A DNA stretch of 5,586 bases from CAYUYM01 sp964449305 (GTDB lineage: Bacteria > Bacteroidota > Ignavibacteria > SZUA-365 > CAYQST01). Position 1 is the stretch's first letter. Each line of letters begins with the position of its first letter. The stretch lies in NCBI GenBank assembly GCA_964449305.1, contig CAYUYM010000212.1:1-5586 (forward strand), given 5' to 3'. Shown piece by piece: positions 1 to 5,586 of this stretch. The notes below the pieces were generated by a model, which did not search any database, was not told where the DNA came from, and worked only from the letters and a program-made list of their open reading frames with translations. The position numbers and the translations under genes are program-made.

Positions 1-25
1 ACACGCAACGAGACACAGGCACCCC

Positions 26-1459
26 ATGAACGCCCGACGCATCCTCCCGCTTCTCCTTCTGCCGCTTCTGACCGTGACCGCCGTGGCGCAGATCGATTTC
101 CCGCGTTTCTTCCTCGACCGCACGATGCGGGTCGACTACTTCCACACCGGCACGAAGGACAGGGAGTCCATCGCCCTCGCCGAGGTGCTGCAGGAGGGCC
201 CGTGGCCGGGGAGCACCGTGAACCTCGTGGACACGCTGGATCTCGGCGAGTTTCTGGTCCGCGCCTTCGATGTGAAGACGGGCATGCTCATCTACTCGCG
301 CGGCTTCTCGAGCTTCTTCAATGAATGGCAGACCACAGACGAGGCGCTCCGCGGCGTGCAGAAGACCGTGTCCGAAACCGTGCGCCTCCCCTTCCCGAAG
401 CGCCCCGTGCAGGTGACCATCTCCCGGCGCGACAAGCGCATGATCTTCCACGAGATCTTCTCCACCGTCATCGATCCCAACGATCCGACGCAGGTCAACA
501 CCGAGCGACGCACGATGGGATGCGAGGTGGTGGATCTGATGGAGAACGGCGACCCGCATCGGAAGGTGGACATCGTCATCATTGGTGACGGGTATGCGAA
601 GAAGGACATGGCGAAGTTCCGTGAGGATGCCCGGCACTTCAACGACGTCATGTTCTCGACGCGGCCGTTCAGCGACAGGAAGGCAGACTTCAACGTGCGC
701 GCCCTCTGCGCCGAGTCGCGCGAGAGCGGGATCGACAAGCCCGATGCCGGCATCTGGAAGTCGACCGCCCTGGGCTGCATGTACAACACCTTCGGTTCGG
801 AGCGCTACGTGCTGACCGAGGCCAATCGCGAACTCCGCGACATCGCCGGTCAGGTGCCCTACGACTTCATCTGCATCCTCATCAACGACAACCGCTATGG
901 CGGCGGGGGCATCTACCAGCTCTACACCACCACGTTCACCATCTCCGACGATGCGGACATGGCCTGGCAGCGTGACTACGTGTATGTGCATGAGTTCGGC
1001 CACTGCTTCGGCGGCCTGGGCGACGAGTACTACTCCTCGTCCACCGGGTACAACGACTTCTACCCCGCCGGCATCGAGCCCTGGGAACCGAACATCACGC
1101 GGCTCTTTGAACCGGCCGATCTCAAGTGGAAGAACCTCGTGACGAAGGGTGTCGCCGTGCCGACCGACTGGAACAAGGCACGCTACGACAGCATCGCCTC
1201 GGGGCGGCTGAAGCTCAACCCGAAGGACAGCGATTACAAGGCGGCGCGGCGCAGACTGATGGATGAGATGAAGGCGATTTCGCAGAACCCGGCACTTCTC
1301 GGCAAGGTGGGGGCCTTTGAGGGTGCAGGCTATGTGGCGACGGGCATGTACCGGCCATCGCTTGACTGCAGGATGTTCTCCCTCAGTCTCACGGATTTCG
1401 ACCCGGTGTGCATGGAGGCGATCATGCGCCAGATCGATTTCTACAGCGGCGGGAAATGA
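26..1459 (+). CDS. Secreted M64-family (IgA-peptidase-like) zinc metallopeptidase
   Basis: A 477-residue exported protein. Residues 1-21 look like a signal peptide: two arginines at 4-5, a leucine-rich core and an AVA|Q cleavage site after A21. A beta-rich N-terminal region follows (about 22-160), as in the N-terminal domain of Bacteroidetes M64 proteins. The catalytic region begins near VDIVIIGDGY (181-190) and holds the zinc site HEFGH (322-326), continuing GGLGDEY. H322 and H326 would bind zinc, E323 would be the general base, and D333 or E334 is the likely third-ligand region. A late segment YRPSLDCRM (442-450) with C448, and C462 in DPVCMEAI, matches the conserved C-terminal part of the family; M450 may be a Met-turn equivalent and the cysteines may pair. 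It has no C-terminal sorting domain, so a periplasmic or simply secreted product is more likely than T9SS export. The ATG at 26 is preceded by only a weak AGG. The substrate is unknown: the family name comes from a Clostridium IgA protease, and IgA cleavage should not be assumed here. Confidence 0.9.
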   Translation: MNARRILPLLLLPLLTVTAVAQIDFPRFFLDRTMRVDYFHTGTKDRESIALAEVLQEGPWPGSTVNLVDTLDLGEFLVRAFDVKTGMLIYSRGFSSFFNEWQTTDEALRGVQKTVSETVRLPFPKRPVQVTISRRDKRMIFHEIFSTVIDPNDPTQVNTERRTMGCEVVDLMENGDPHRKVDIVIIGDGYAKKDMAKFREDARHFNDVMFSTRPFSDRKADFNVRALCAESRESGIDKPDAGIWKSTALGCMYNTFGSERYVLTEANRELRDIAGQVPYDFICILINDNRYGGGGIYQLYTTTFTISDDADMAWQRDYVYVHEFGHCFGGLGDEYYSSSTGYNDFYPAGIEPWEPNITRLFEPADLKWKNLVTKGVAVPTDWNKARYDSIASGRLKLNPKDSDYKAARRRLMDEMKAISQNPALLGKVGAFEGAGYVATGMYRPSLDCRMFSLSLTDFDPVCMEAIMRQIDFYSGGK

Positions 1460-1464
1460 TGGTA

Positions 1465-3363
1465 TCAGGAGCTGCGCCCGAAGCGGTGGTCCAGCTCCTG
1501 CAGTGACAGCTTGATGATGATCGGACGGCCGTGGGGACAGACGTAGGGATTGGATGTCTCGAACAGATGGTCGATGAGTGCCTGCATCTCGGGAGCGGAG
1601 AGGCTGTCGCCGGATTTGATCGCGGTGCGGCAGGCATAGGATGCGGCGAGGCGGTGCCGGTGGTCGGACGCATCGGTCCGGCCGCGGTCCATGTACTCCT
1701 GAAGAAGCTCTTCGAGGATGCTCTCCTCCATGCCGACGCGCACATCCTGTGGCACGGCATCGACGATGACGCGGCCCTTCCTCGACAGGTCGAGCACGAA
1801 GCCCAGATGGTGGAGATCCTCCCGCAGCTCCTGAAGCACCTCGTGATCGCCCGGGCTCACGGTGAACTCGTGCGGAAAGAGGAGCTGTTGCGAGAAGGGG
1901 GCGGAGTGTTCGAAGGCCGACATGGCGCGCTCGTAGAGGATGCGTTCATGCGCCACATGCTGGTCGATGATCATCAGGCCGGATTTGATGGGCGTGAAGA
2001 TGTACTTGTTGTGAAGCTGCCAGAGGAACTGTTGCGCCGACACCGGCCGGCCGCTCGGCAGAAGGATGGTCTCCTCCCCGACTGCTGCATCCTCCCCGCC
2101 ACGCGGCGGAGGAATGTCCGCCGGCCCCGGTGGTGGGATGTCGGACGGTGCGGGTGGTGGCACGTCGAAACCGATGGCGCGGAAGAGTGCGTCCACCTGG
2201 CCCATGTCCATGCCGGTGGATCGACCCGGAGGCGGTGTGGGGCGCTGCGGAGGGAGGTCGCGCATGGGGCCGCCCCGCATCTCCGATGTGTCGACCGAGG
2301 GCGGGCGCGTCTTGGCGATGCCGGGGAAGGCATCCGAGGGCGGGGCAAAGGTGACGGACGGCGCAAGGTCGCGCTTGAAGAGGCCGTTGCGCACCACGGC
2401 ATGGAGAATGGTGTAGATGTTGCGCTCGTTGCTGAACTTCACCTCGAGCTTGGAGGGATGCACGTTGACATCCACGTGATGCGGGTCGATGTTGAGAAAG
2501 ATGACATAGAGCGGATACTCACCCTGGGCCATGAAGTTCTCGTAGGCGCTCGTGATGGCGTGGTTGAGGTAGCGACTCACCACGAAACGTCCGTTGACGA
2601 ACAGGTACTGGTCGCCGCGCGTCTTCTTCGAATGCTCGGGCAGCCCGACAAAGCCGCTCACCGTGAGGATCTCCGTCTCCTCGCGAAGCTCGATGAGCCC
2701 CGCCGATGCGCGCTCTCCGAAAAGCAGCTCGGCGCGACGGGCCAGCGTCCCCGGCGGGGCATCCACCACCGTGTCGCCATCGGCGATGAAGGTGATGTGC
2801 AGGTCCGGGTAGGACAGGATGTAACGCTGGACGGTGTCGGAGATGTGACGGAACTCAGTGGAGTCGGATTTGAGGAACTGCCGGCGGGCCGGGGTGTTGA
2901 AGAAGAGATTCTTCACGGCGATCGACGTGCCGCGCGGCCCTTCCACGCGTGTCTGCTCCTCCACGGCTCCGCCCTCGATGCGGATGGCCACGGCAAGCTC
3001 CTCCCCCTCCCTGCGTGTCCGCATCTCCACCTTGGCCACCGAGGCGATGGAGGGCAGCGCCTCACCGCGGAAGCCGAGGGTGATGATGGCCTCGAGATCC
3101 TGCAGCGTGCGGATCTTGGAGGTCGCATGCCGCTGGAACGACAGCAGCGCGTCCTCTTCCGACATGCCGATGCCGTCATCCACCACCTGGATGAGGGATT
3201 TCCCCGCCCCGGCGATGATGATGGTGACGTGTGTCGCCTGTGCGTCGATGGCGTTCTCCACCAGCTCCTTCACCACCGATTCCGGGCGCTGCACCACCTC
3301 GCCGGCCGCGATCTGATTGGCGAGGTGCGTCGGTAGCATCTGTATGGTCAGGGAAGAAGACAT
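1465..3363 (-). CDS. mutL: DNA mismatch repair protein MutL (endonuclease type)
   Basis: A 632-residue MutL, the ATP-dependent mediator that couples MutS mismatch recognition to strand incision. The N-terminal GHKL ATPase is complete: ELVENAIDA (33-41; E33 catalytic base, N37 Mg ligand), DDGIGM (62-67), ATSKI (80-84), LGFRGEALPSIASV (96-109), GTSIAVKNLFFNTPAR (145-160) and the lysine loop DVNVHPSK (298-305). A proline-rich linker (about 340-440) leads to the C-terminal dimerisation/nuclease domain. That domain has DQHVAHERILYE (467-478), ACRTAIKSGD (577-586), CPHGRP (609-614) and a terminal HRFGR (626-630). These match the metal-binding nuclease motifs of MutL proteins from bacteria lacking MutH. 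QQLLFP (492-497) sits where other MutLs bind the sliding clamp. The ATG at 3363 has no clear SD; M9 is a possible alternative start, but residues 1-8 resemble normal MutL N-termini in length. It lies 75 bases downstream of ftsY on the same strand and ends 5 bases from the convergent peptidase gene. Confidence 0.98.
   Translation of the reverse strand: MSSSLTIQMLPTHLANQIAAGEVVQRPESVVKELVENAIDAQATHVTIIIAGAGKSLIQVVDDGIGMSEEDALLSFQRHATSKIRTLQDLEAIITLGFRGEALPSIASVAKVEMRTRREGEELAVAIRIEGGAVEEQTRVEGPRGTSIAVKNLFFNTPARRQFLKSDSTEFRHISDTVQRYILSYPDLHITFIADGDTVVDAPPGTLARRAELLFGERASAGLIELREETEILTVSGFVGLPEHSKKTRGDQYLFVNGRFVVSRYLNHAITSAYENFMAQGEYPLYVIFLNIDPHHVDVNVHPSKLEVKFSNERNIYTILHAVVRNGLFKRDLAPSVTFAPPSDAFPGIAKTRPPSVDTSEMRGGPMRDLPPQRPTPPPGRSTGMDMGQVDALFRAIGFDVPPPAPSDIPPPGPADIPPPRGGEDAAVGEETILLPSGRPVSAQQFLWQLHNKYIFTPIKSGLMIIDQHVAHERILYERAMSAFEHSAPFSQQLLFPHEFTVSPGDHEVLQELREDLHHLGFVLDLSRKGRVIVDAVPQDVRVGMEESILEELLQEYMDRGRTDASDHRHRLAASYACRTAIKSGDSLSAPEMQALIDHLFETSNPYVCPHGRPIIIKLSLQELDHRFGRSS
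1466..1500. repeat. Perfect 9-bp inverted repeat at the convergent gene ends
   Basis: CAGGAGCTG (1466-1474) is the exact reverse complement of CAGCTCCTG (1492-1500), separated by 17 bases. It covers the last codons and most of the stop codon of mutL and begins 6 bases after the stop of the convergent peptidase gene. Neither strand shows a T-run after the stem, so it is not a canonical intrinsic terminator. It could stall polymerase or protect a 3' end. A perfect 9-bp match at such spacing somewhere in a window this size is not rare by chance, so the position is the only argument for function. Confidence 0.35.
2104..2163 (-). repeat. mutL: 24-base degenerate repeat encoding the proline-rich MutL linker
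   Basis: MutL residues 401-420 read as an eight-residue unit, V/I-PPP-(A/G)-P-(S/A)-D, present twice and followed by a third partial unit IPPP. Each unit is 24 bases. It lies in the linker between the ATPase and the nuclease domains, where length and sequence vary widely in the family. Replication slippage within the linker would explain it. Confidence 0.6.
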
Positions 3364-3438
3364 GGAGCGTCACGCTTTGTGAGAAAATGGTGGAAATGAG
3401 CCACGGCGAAGGTGATGACATGATGACTCAGGTATTCG
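3364..3438 (-). other. 75-base ftsY-mutL intergenic gap
   Basis: This is the longest non-coding stretch in the window. I see no clear promoter (no convincing -35/-10 pair or Bacteroidetes-type TTTG/TAnnTTTG pair), no SD before the mutL ATG and no terminator after ftsY. It contains a tandem eight-base repeat, TGATGACA TGATGACT on the plus strand (3413-3428), and a small 5-base inverted repeat next to the mutL start, AGCGT C ACGCT (3366-3376). Whether mutL is read from the ftsY transcript or from its own promoter cannot be decided from the sequence. Confidence 0.4.
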
Positions 3439-4419
3439 TCACTCCGTCCCCTGCACCTCTTCCTCCGTGCTGAAGGATGCGAACAGCGCATCGACGAAGC
3501 CGTCCTTGTCGAACACCTGGAGGTCGTTGATCTGCTCGCCCACGCCGATGAAGCGCACCGGCAGGCCGAGTTCGTTGCTGATGCCGATGATCACGCCGCC
3601 CTTGGCGGTGCCATCGAGCTTCGTGACCACGAGACCGGTGACGTCCACAGCGAGGCCGAACTGCTTCGCTTGTTGGATGGCGTTCTGTCCGGTGGTGGCA
3701 TCGAGCACGAGCAGCACCTCGTGCGGATAATCCGGATGCACCTTCTGCATCACACGCTTGATCTTCTTGAGCTCCTCCATGAGGTTCGCCTTCACATGGA
3801 GGCGCCCCGCCGTGTCGATGATCACGACATCCGCATTGCGCGAGCGGGCCGACTGGACGGTGTCGAACGCGACGGCGGCGGGGTCCGCTCCGGGCTTCTG
3901 GCGGATGATGTCCACGCCTGCACGCTCGGCCCACACCTCGAGCTGCTCGTTGGCGGCGGCACGGAAGGTGTCGGCTGCGCCGATGAGCACCTGCATGCCT
4001 GCGGTGCGGTAGTTGTGCGCCAGCTTGCCGATGGTGGTGGTCTTCCCGACGCCGTTCACCCCCACCACCATGATGGTGTAGGGCTTCGTCGGCACATCGC
4101 AGCTCAGGGCACCGAGTTCGGAGGTGACACCGGTGTCCTTGAACAGGGCGGCGACCTCCTCACGGAGCAGGCGGGCCAGCTCCTCCGAATCCTCGAACTT
4201 GTCACGCTTGACGCGCTCACGTATGCGGTCGATGATCATGCCGCTCGTGGTGGCGCCCACGTCGCCGGTGAGCAGGATCTCCTCGATCTCGTCGAGAAGG
4301 GCGTCATCGATCTTGCGTTTCGCACGGATGGCACGCGTCACCTTTGCCATCACCGTGTCGCGGGTCTTGGTGAGGCCTTCAACGAGGCGGGACAGTTTCA
4401 GCTTGTCGAGAAAACCCAT
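3439..4419 (-). CDS. ftsY: Signal recognition particle receptor FtsY
   Basis: A 326-residue SRP-type GTPase that receives Ffh-bound ribosome-nascent chains at the inner membrane and passes them to SecYEG. The helical N domain (about 1-95) starts with an amphipathic MGFLDKLKLSRL segment that probably touches the membrane. The G domain has the P-loop GVNGVGKTTT (120-129), the SRP-family insertion-box motif DTFRAAANEQL (150-160), DTAGR (202-206), TKLDGTAKGG (266-275) and the closing GVGEQINDLQVFD (292-304), followed by the typical FtsY end ALFAS. The long acidic A domain of E. coli FtsY is absent, as is usual in many phyla. I chose the ATG at 4419. It has an AGGGGA 9 bases upstream and begins with the family's usual N-terminus, whereas the open frame back to 4524 would overlap the upstream gene by 70 bases and adds a non-homologous-looking peptide. 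It lies 35 bases after the phosphatidyltransferase gene on the same strand. Confidence 0.98.
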   Translation of the reverse strand: MGFLDKLKLSRLVEGLTKTRDTVMAKVTRAIRAKRKIDDALLDEIEEILLTGDVGATTSGMIIDRIRERVKRDKFEDSEELARLLREEVAALFKDTGVTSELGALSCDVPTKPYTIMVVGVNGVGKTTTIGKLAHNYRTAGMQVLIGAADTFRAAANEQLEVWAERAGVDIIRQKPGADPAAVAFDTVQSARSRNADVVIIDTAGRLHVKANLMEELKKIKRVMQKVHPDYPHEVLLVLDATTGQNAIQQAKQFGLAVDVTGLVVTKLDGTAKGGVIIGISNELGLPVRFIGVGEQINDLQVFDKDGFVDALFASFSTEEEVQGTE

Positions 4420-4428
4420 GGATGCGAT

Positions 4429-4434
4429 TCCCCT
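4429..4434 (-). promoter_or_regulatory. Ribosome binding site of ftsY
   Basis: On the minus strand AGGGGA lies 9 bases before the ATG at 4419. It lies in the 35-base gap after the phosphatidyltransferase stop codon and decides in favour of this start over the longer upstream open frame. Confidence 0.6.
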
Positions 4435-4454
4435 GGTTGGTGGATGAAAGGAAT

Positions 4455-5042
4455 TCAGGAACGCTTCGGCGCCGCCCGGAGCGCGCGGCGGTAGGCCGAG
4501 CCGTAGGCGTAGAGCGACCAGCACATCATGCCAAAGCTCACGAAGTACAGCAGGAGTTTCAGGGAACGGTCCGCGTCCAAGCCGAAGAGCGAGACGAGGA
4601 GCGTGGTGCCCACGGTCATCACCGTGAGCTTGCCGGCCATGCTGCTCTGCGCCAGCACGCCCTGGCGCAGGCGGAGATGGATGCCGCCAGCGAGGATGAC
4701 GACGTCACGCGCGACGACGACCACGGCAAACCACAGCGGGACGAGGTCGGCGAGGATGAGCCCGAGCACAAGGACGATGATGCCCACCTTGTCGGCGAGC
4801 GGATCGATGATGCGCCCGAACAGCGATTCCATCCGGAAATGCCGGGCAATGAAGCCGTCGGCGATGTCGGTGGCGACCGCGGATAGACAGATGATGACAA
4901 TGGTCCAACGGTTCTGGTACGGCGCAGCGAGGAGCACCACCAGCGGGATGGAGAGCAGCAGCCGGATCATGCTCAACACGTTCGGGATGGTCCACACATT
5001 GAGTGGCACGGACTGCGGTGGGGCGTTCTTCTTCTGTTTCAT
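4455..5042 (-). CDS. CDP-alcohol phosphatidyltransferase, PgsA-like
   Basis: A 195-residue integral membrane enzyme that moves a phosphatidyl group from CDP-diacylglycerol to a small alcohol. Glycerol 3-phosphate is the likeliest acceptor, giving the precursor of phosphatidylglycerol. After a basic, proline-containing start it has the family entry motif WTIPNVLSMIRLLLSIP (17-33) and then the complete signature DxxDGxxAR...GxxxDxxxD: D59, D62, G63, A66, R67, G76, D80 and D84. The aspartates hold the catalytic metals. About six hydrophobic segments are visible: 22-40, 46-57, 86-101, 103-119, 139-153 and 158-176. ARD at 111-113 is a further family-like position. The later GK motif reads AGKLTVMT (136-143) rather than the GKxKTxxQ common in PgsA. 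The acceptor is therefore not certain, and I give no gene symbol. It starts 6 bases after the stop of the upstream secreted-protein gene, suggesting a shared transcript. Confidence 0.9.
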   Translation of the reverse strand: MKQKKNAPPQSVPLNVWTIPNVLSMIRLLLSIPLVVLLAAPYQNRWTIVIICLSAVATDIADGFIARHFRMESLFGRIIDPLADKVGIIVLVLGLILADLVPLWFAVVVVARDVVILAGGIHLRLRQGVLAQSSMAGKLTVMTVGTTLLVSLFGLDADRSLKLLLYFVSFGMMCWSLYAYGSAYRRALRAAPKRS

Positions 5043-5051
5043 GCTGTCCTA
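5043..5051 (-). promoter_or_regulatory. SD-like site overlapping the upstream stop codon
   Basis: Read on the minus strand this is TAGGACAGC followed directly by the phosphatidyltransferase ATG. The TAG is the stop codon of the secreted-protein gene, and its AG starts an AGGA four bases from the ATG. This is a short but usable Shine-Dalgarno spacing. The arrangement fits translational coupling, in which ribosomes ending on the first gene restart on the second. That is inference; only the overlap is seen. Confidence 0.45.
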
Positions 5052-5586
5052 TCGAAGGATGGCGAATTTGCCCTTCACGGGAGTCACCTCCGCACCCTGG
5101 GCATTGGTGCCGGTGACGTGAAAGAGGTACATGCCCTCGGGCACGCGCGTCCCCTGCTCGTTCTTCAGATCCCACTGCACTCCACCGGTGCCCTGTGTGG
5201 ATGTGACCTCACGGATGAACACACCCGAGGGACTGTAGATGCGCACGGTGGCCCGCTGGGTCAGGTTGGCGAAGGTGACGAAGTCCTGTCCGTCAGATGG
5301 CCGCAGGGGGTTCGGATACACGAACACCTCGGAAAGGTCAACCTGGTTGATGATGACACCGGCGGTGCCGCCAGCGCCTGTCACGATGGCGATGCCGTCG
5401 GCGCTGATGAGGCCGGTGGCGGTGATGATGTACTCCACACCCAGCGCTCCTATGGGACGCGCAGAGGCGATGACGAGGTGGACGATGCGTGGATCAAGTG
5501 AGTCGACACGAGCCGACACCACCGCGCCATCGGGTTCGAAGGTGAAATGCATCGAGAGATCCGCCGACACCTGCGGCAGGGGTCGG
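5049..5586 (-). CDS. Secreted protein with Ig-like region and C-terminal sorting domain (C-terminal part)
   Basis: Only the last ~178 codons are present. The frame stays open to the window edge, so the GTG at 5570 is almost certainly internal. Numbering from that GTG, residues about 15-75 (VVSARVDSLDPRIVHLVI, then YIITATGL) have the alternating pattern of a bacterial Ig-like domain of the kind ending 'Y-x-I-T-A...'. From about residue 80 comes a C-terminal sorting/FlgD-like Ig domain: VFVYPNPLRP (82-91), VTFANL (98-103), VRIYSPSGVFIREV (109-122), a glycine turn leading to VQWDLKN (131-137), VPEGMYLFHVTG (143-154), and the basic end GKFAILR. Such tails direct secretion and surface attachment through type IX systems in Bacteroidota relatives. 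The closely similar FlgD Ig fold is the alternative reading. The function of the main body lies outside the window. It is the first visible gene of the minus-strand run. Confidence 0.85.
   Translation of the reverse strand, partial: RPLPQVSADLSMHFTFEPDGAVVSARVDSLDPRIVHLVIASARPIGALGVEYIITATGLISADGIAIVTGAGGTAGVIINQVDLSEVFVYPNPLRPSDGQDFVTFANLTQRATVRIYSPSGVFIREVTSTQGTGGVQWDLKNEQGTRVPEGMYLFHVTGTNAQGAEVTPVKGKFAILR

Noticed and set aside
1531..3336. A 601-codon open frame on the plus strand, antisense to mutL
   Set aside because: It is in exact codon register with mutL. In that register a stop arises only opposite TTA, CTA or TCA codons, which high-GC genes avoid, so long open antisense frames are expected. 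The translation is rich in His, Asp, Arg and Gly with no recognisable domain.
3670..4494. A 274-codon plus-strand open frame antisense to ftsY
   Set aside because: It has the same codon-register artefact as opposite mutL. It also runs through the ftsY start and into the upstream gene, which a real gene pair would rarely do.
4420..4524. A 35-residue N-terminal extension of FtsY
   Set aside because: It overlaps the phosphatidyltransferase coding sequence by 70 bases, lacks FtsY-like sequence, and the internal ATG at 4419 has a good SD and the typical MGFLDKLK start.
5118..5501. A 127-codon plus-strand open frame antisense to the secreted-protein gene
   Set aside because: It is in codon register with the real gene and is explained by codon bias; no domain or signal is recognisable.
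5568..5570. GTG at 5570 as the start of the secreted protein
   Set aside because: The frame remains open upstream to the window edge, there is no signal peptide after the GTG, and the sequence starts mid-domain. The real start is outside the window.
1..5586. Possible transferred island or novel defence/mobile system
   Set aside because: All five genes belong to recognisable families, have similar GC-rich codon use, and are tightly packed. I see no integrase, transposase, tRNA, att-like repeats or CRISPR.

Overview
The window reads as ordinary core-genome sequence from a high-GC (roughly 60 % by eye) member of the Bacteroidota/Chlorobiota superphylum. The evidence is a secreted protein ending in a YPNP-type C-terminal sorting domain (type IX secretion or FlgD-like Ig type), an M64 metallopeptidase of the kind common in Bacteroidetes, a short FtsY without an acidic A domain, a MutL carrying its own endonuclease motif, and weak or absent Shine-Dalgarno sequences at two of four visible starts. 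High GC with a YPNP sorting tail fits Kapabacteria/Ignavibacteria-like lineages better than classical Bacteroidales. That placement is an inference; the superphylum level is more secure.

Layout. One plus-strand gene (26-1459) encodes a complete exported M64-family zinc peptidase. It converges on a minus-strand run of four genes, listed here in transcription order from the right edge: the C-terminal ~178 codons of a large secreted protein (5586-5049, 5' end outside the window), a CDP-alcohol phosphatidyltransferase (5042-4455), ftsY (4419-3439) and mutL (3363-1465). Gaps are 6, 35 and 75 bases, so at least the first three could share a transcript. The peptidase and mutL stop codons are 5 bases apart, and a perfect 9-bp inverted repeat covers the end of mutL. 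Coding density is about 97 %; no stretch over 75 bases lacks a gene.

How the genes relate. The phosphatidyltransferase (membrane phospholipid synthesis) and FtsY (docking of SRP-ribosome complexes at the membrane) both serve membrane biogenesis. MutL is the mismatch-repair mediator. The two exported proteins at the edges are accessory: one has a sorting tail and the other only a signal peptide. I see no RNA genes, mobile elements, CRISPR, prophage or defence genes, and no evidence of an undescribed system. Points worth a second look are small: a proline-rich MutL linker with 24-base periodicity and a possible clamp-binding peptide, a substituted MutL metal motif, a non-standard GK motif in the phosphatidyltransferase, a stop codon overlapping an SD, and the terminal hairpin.
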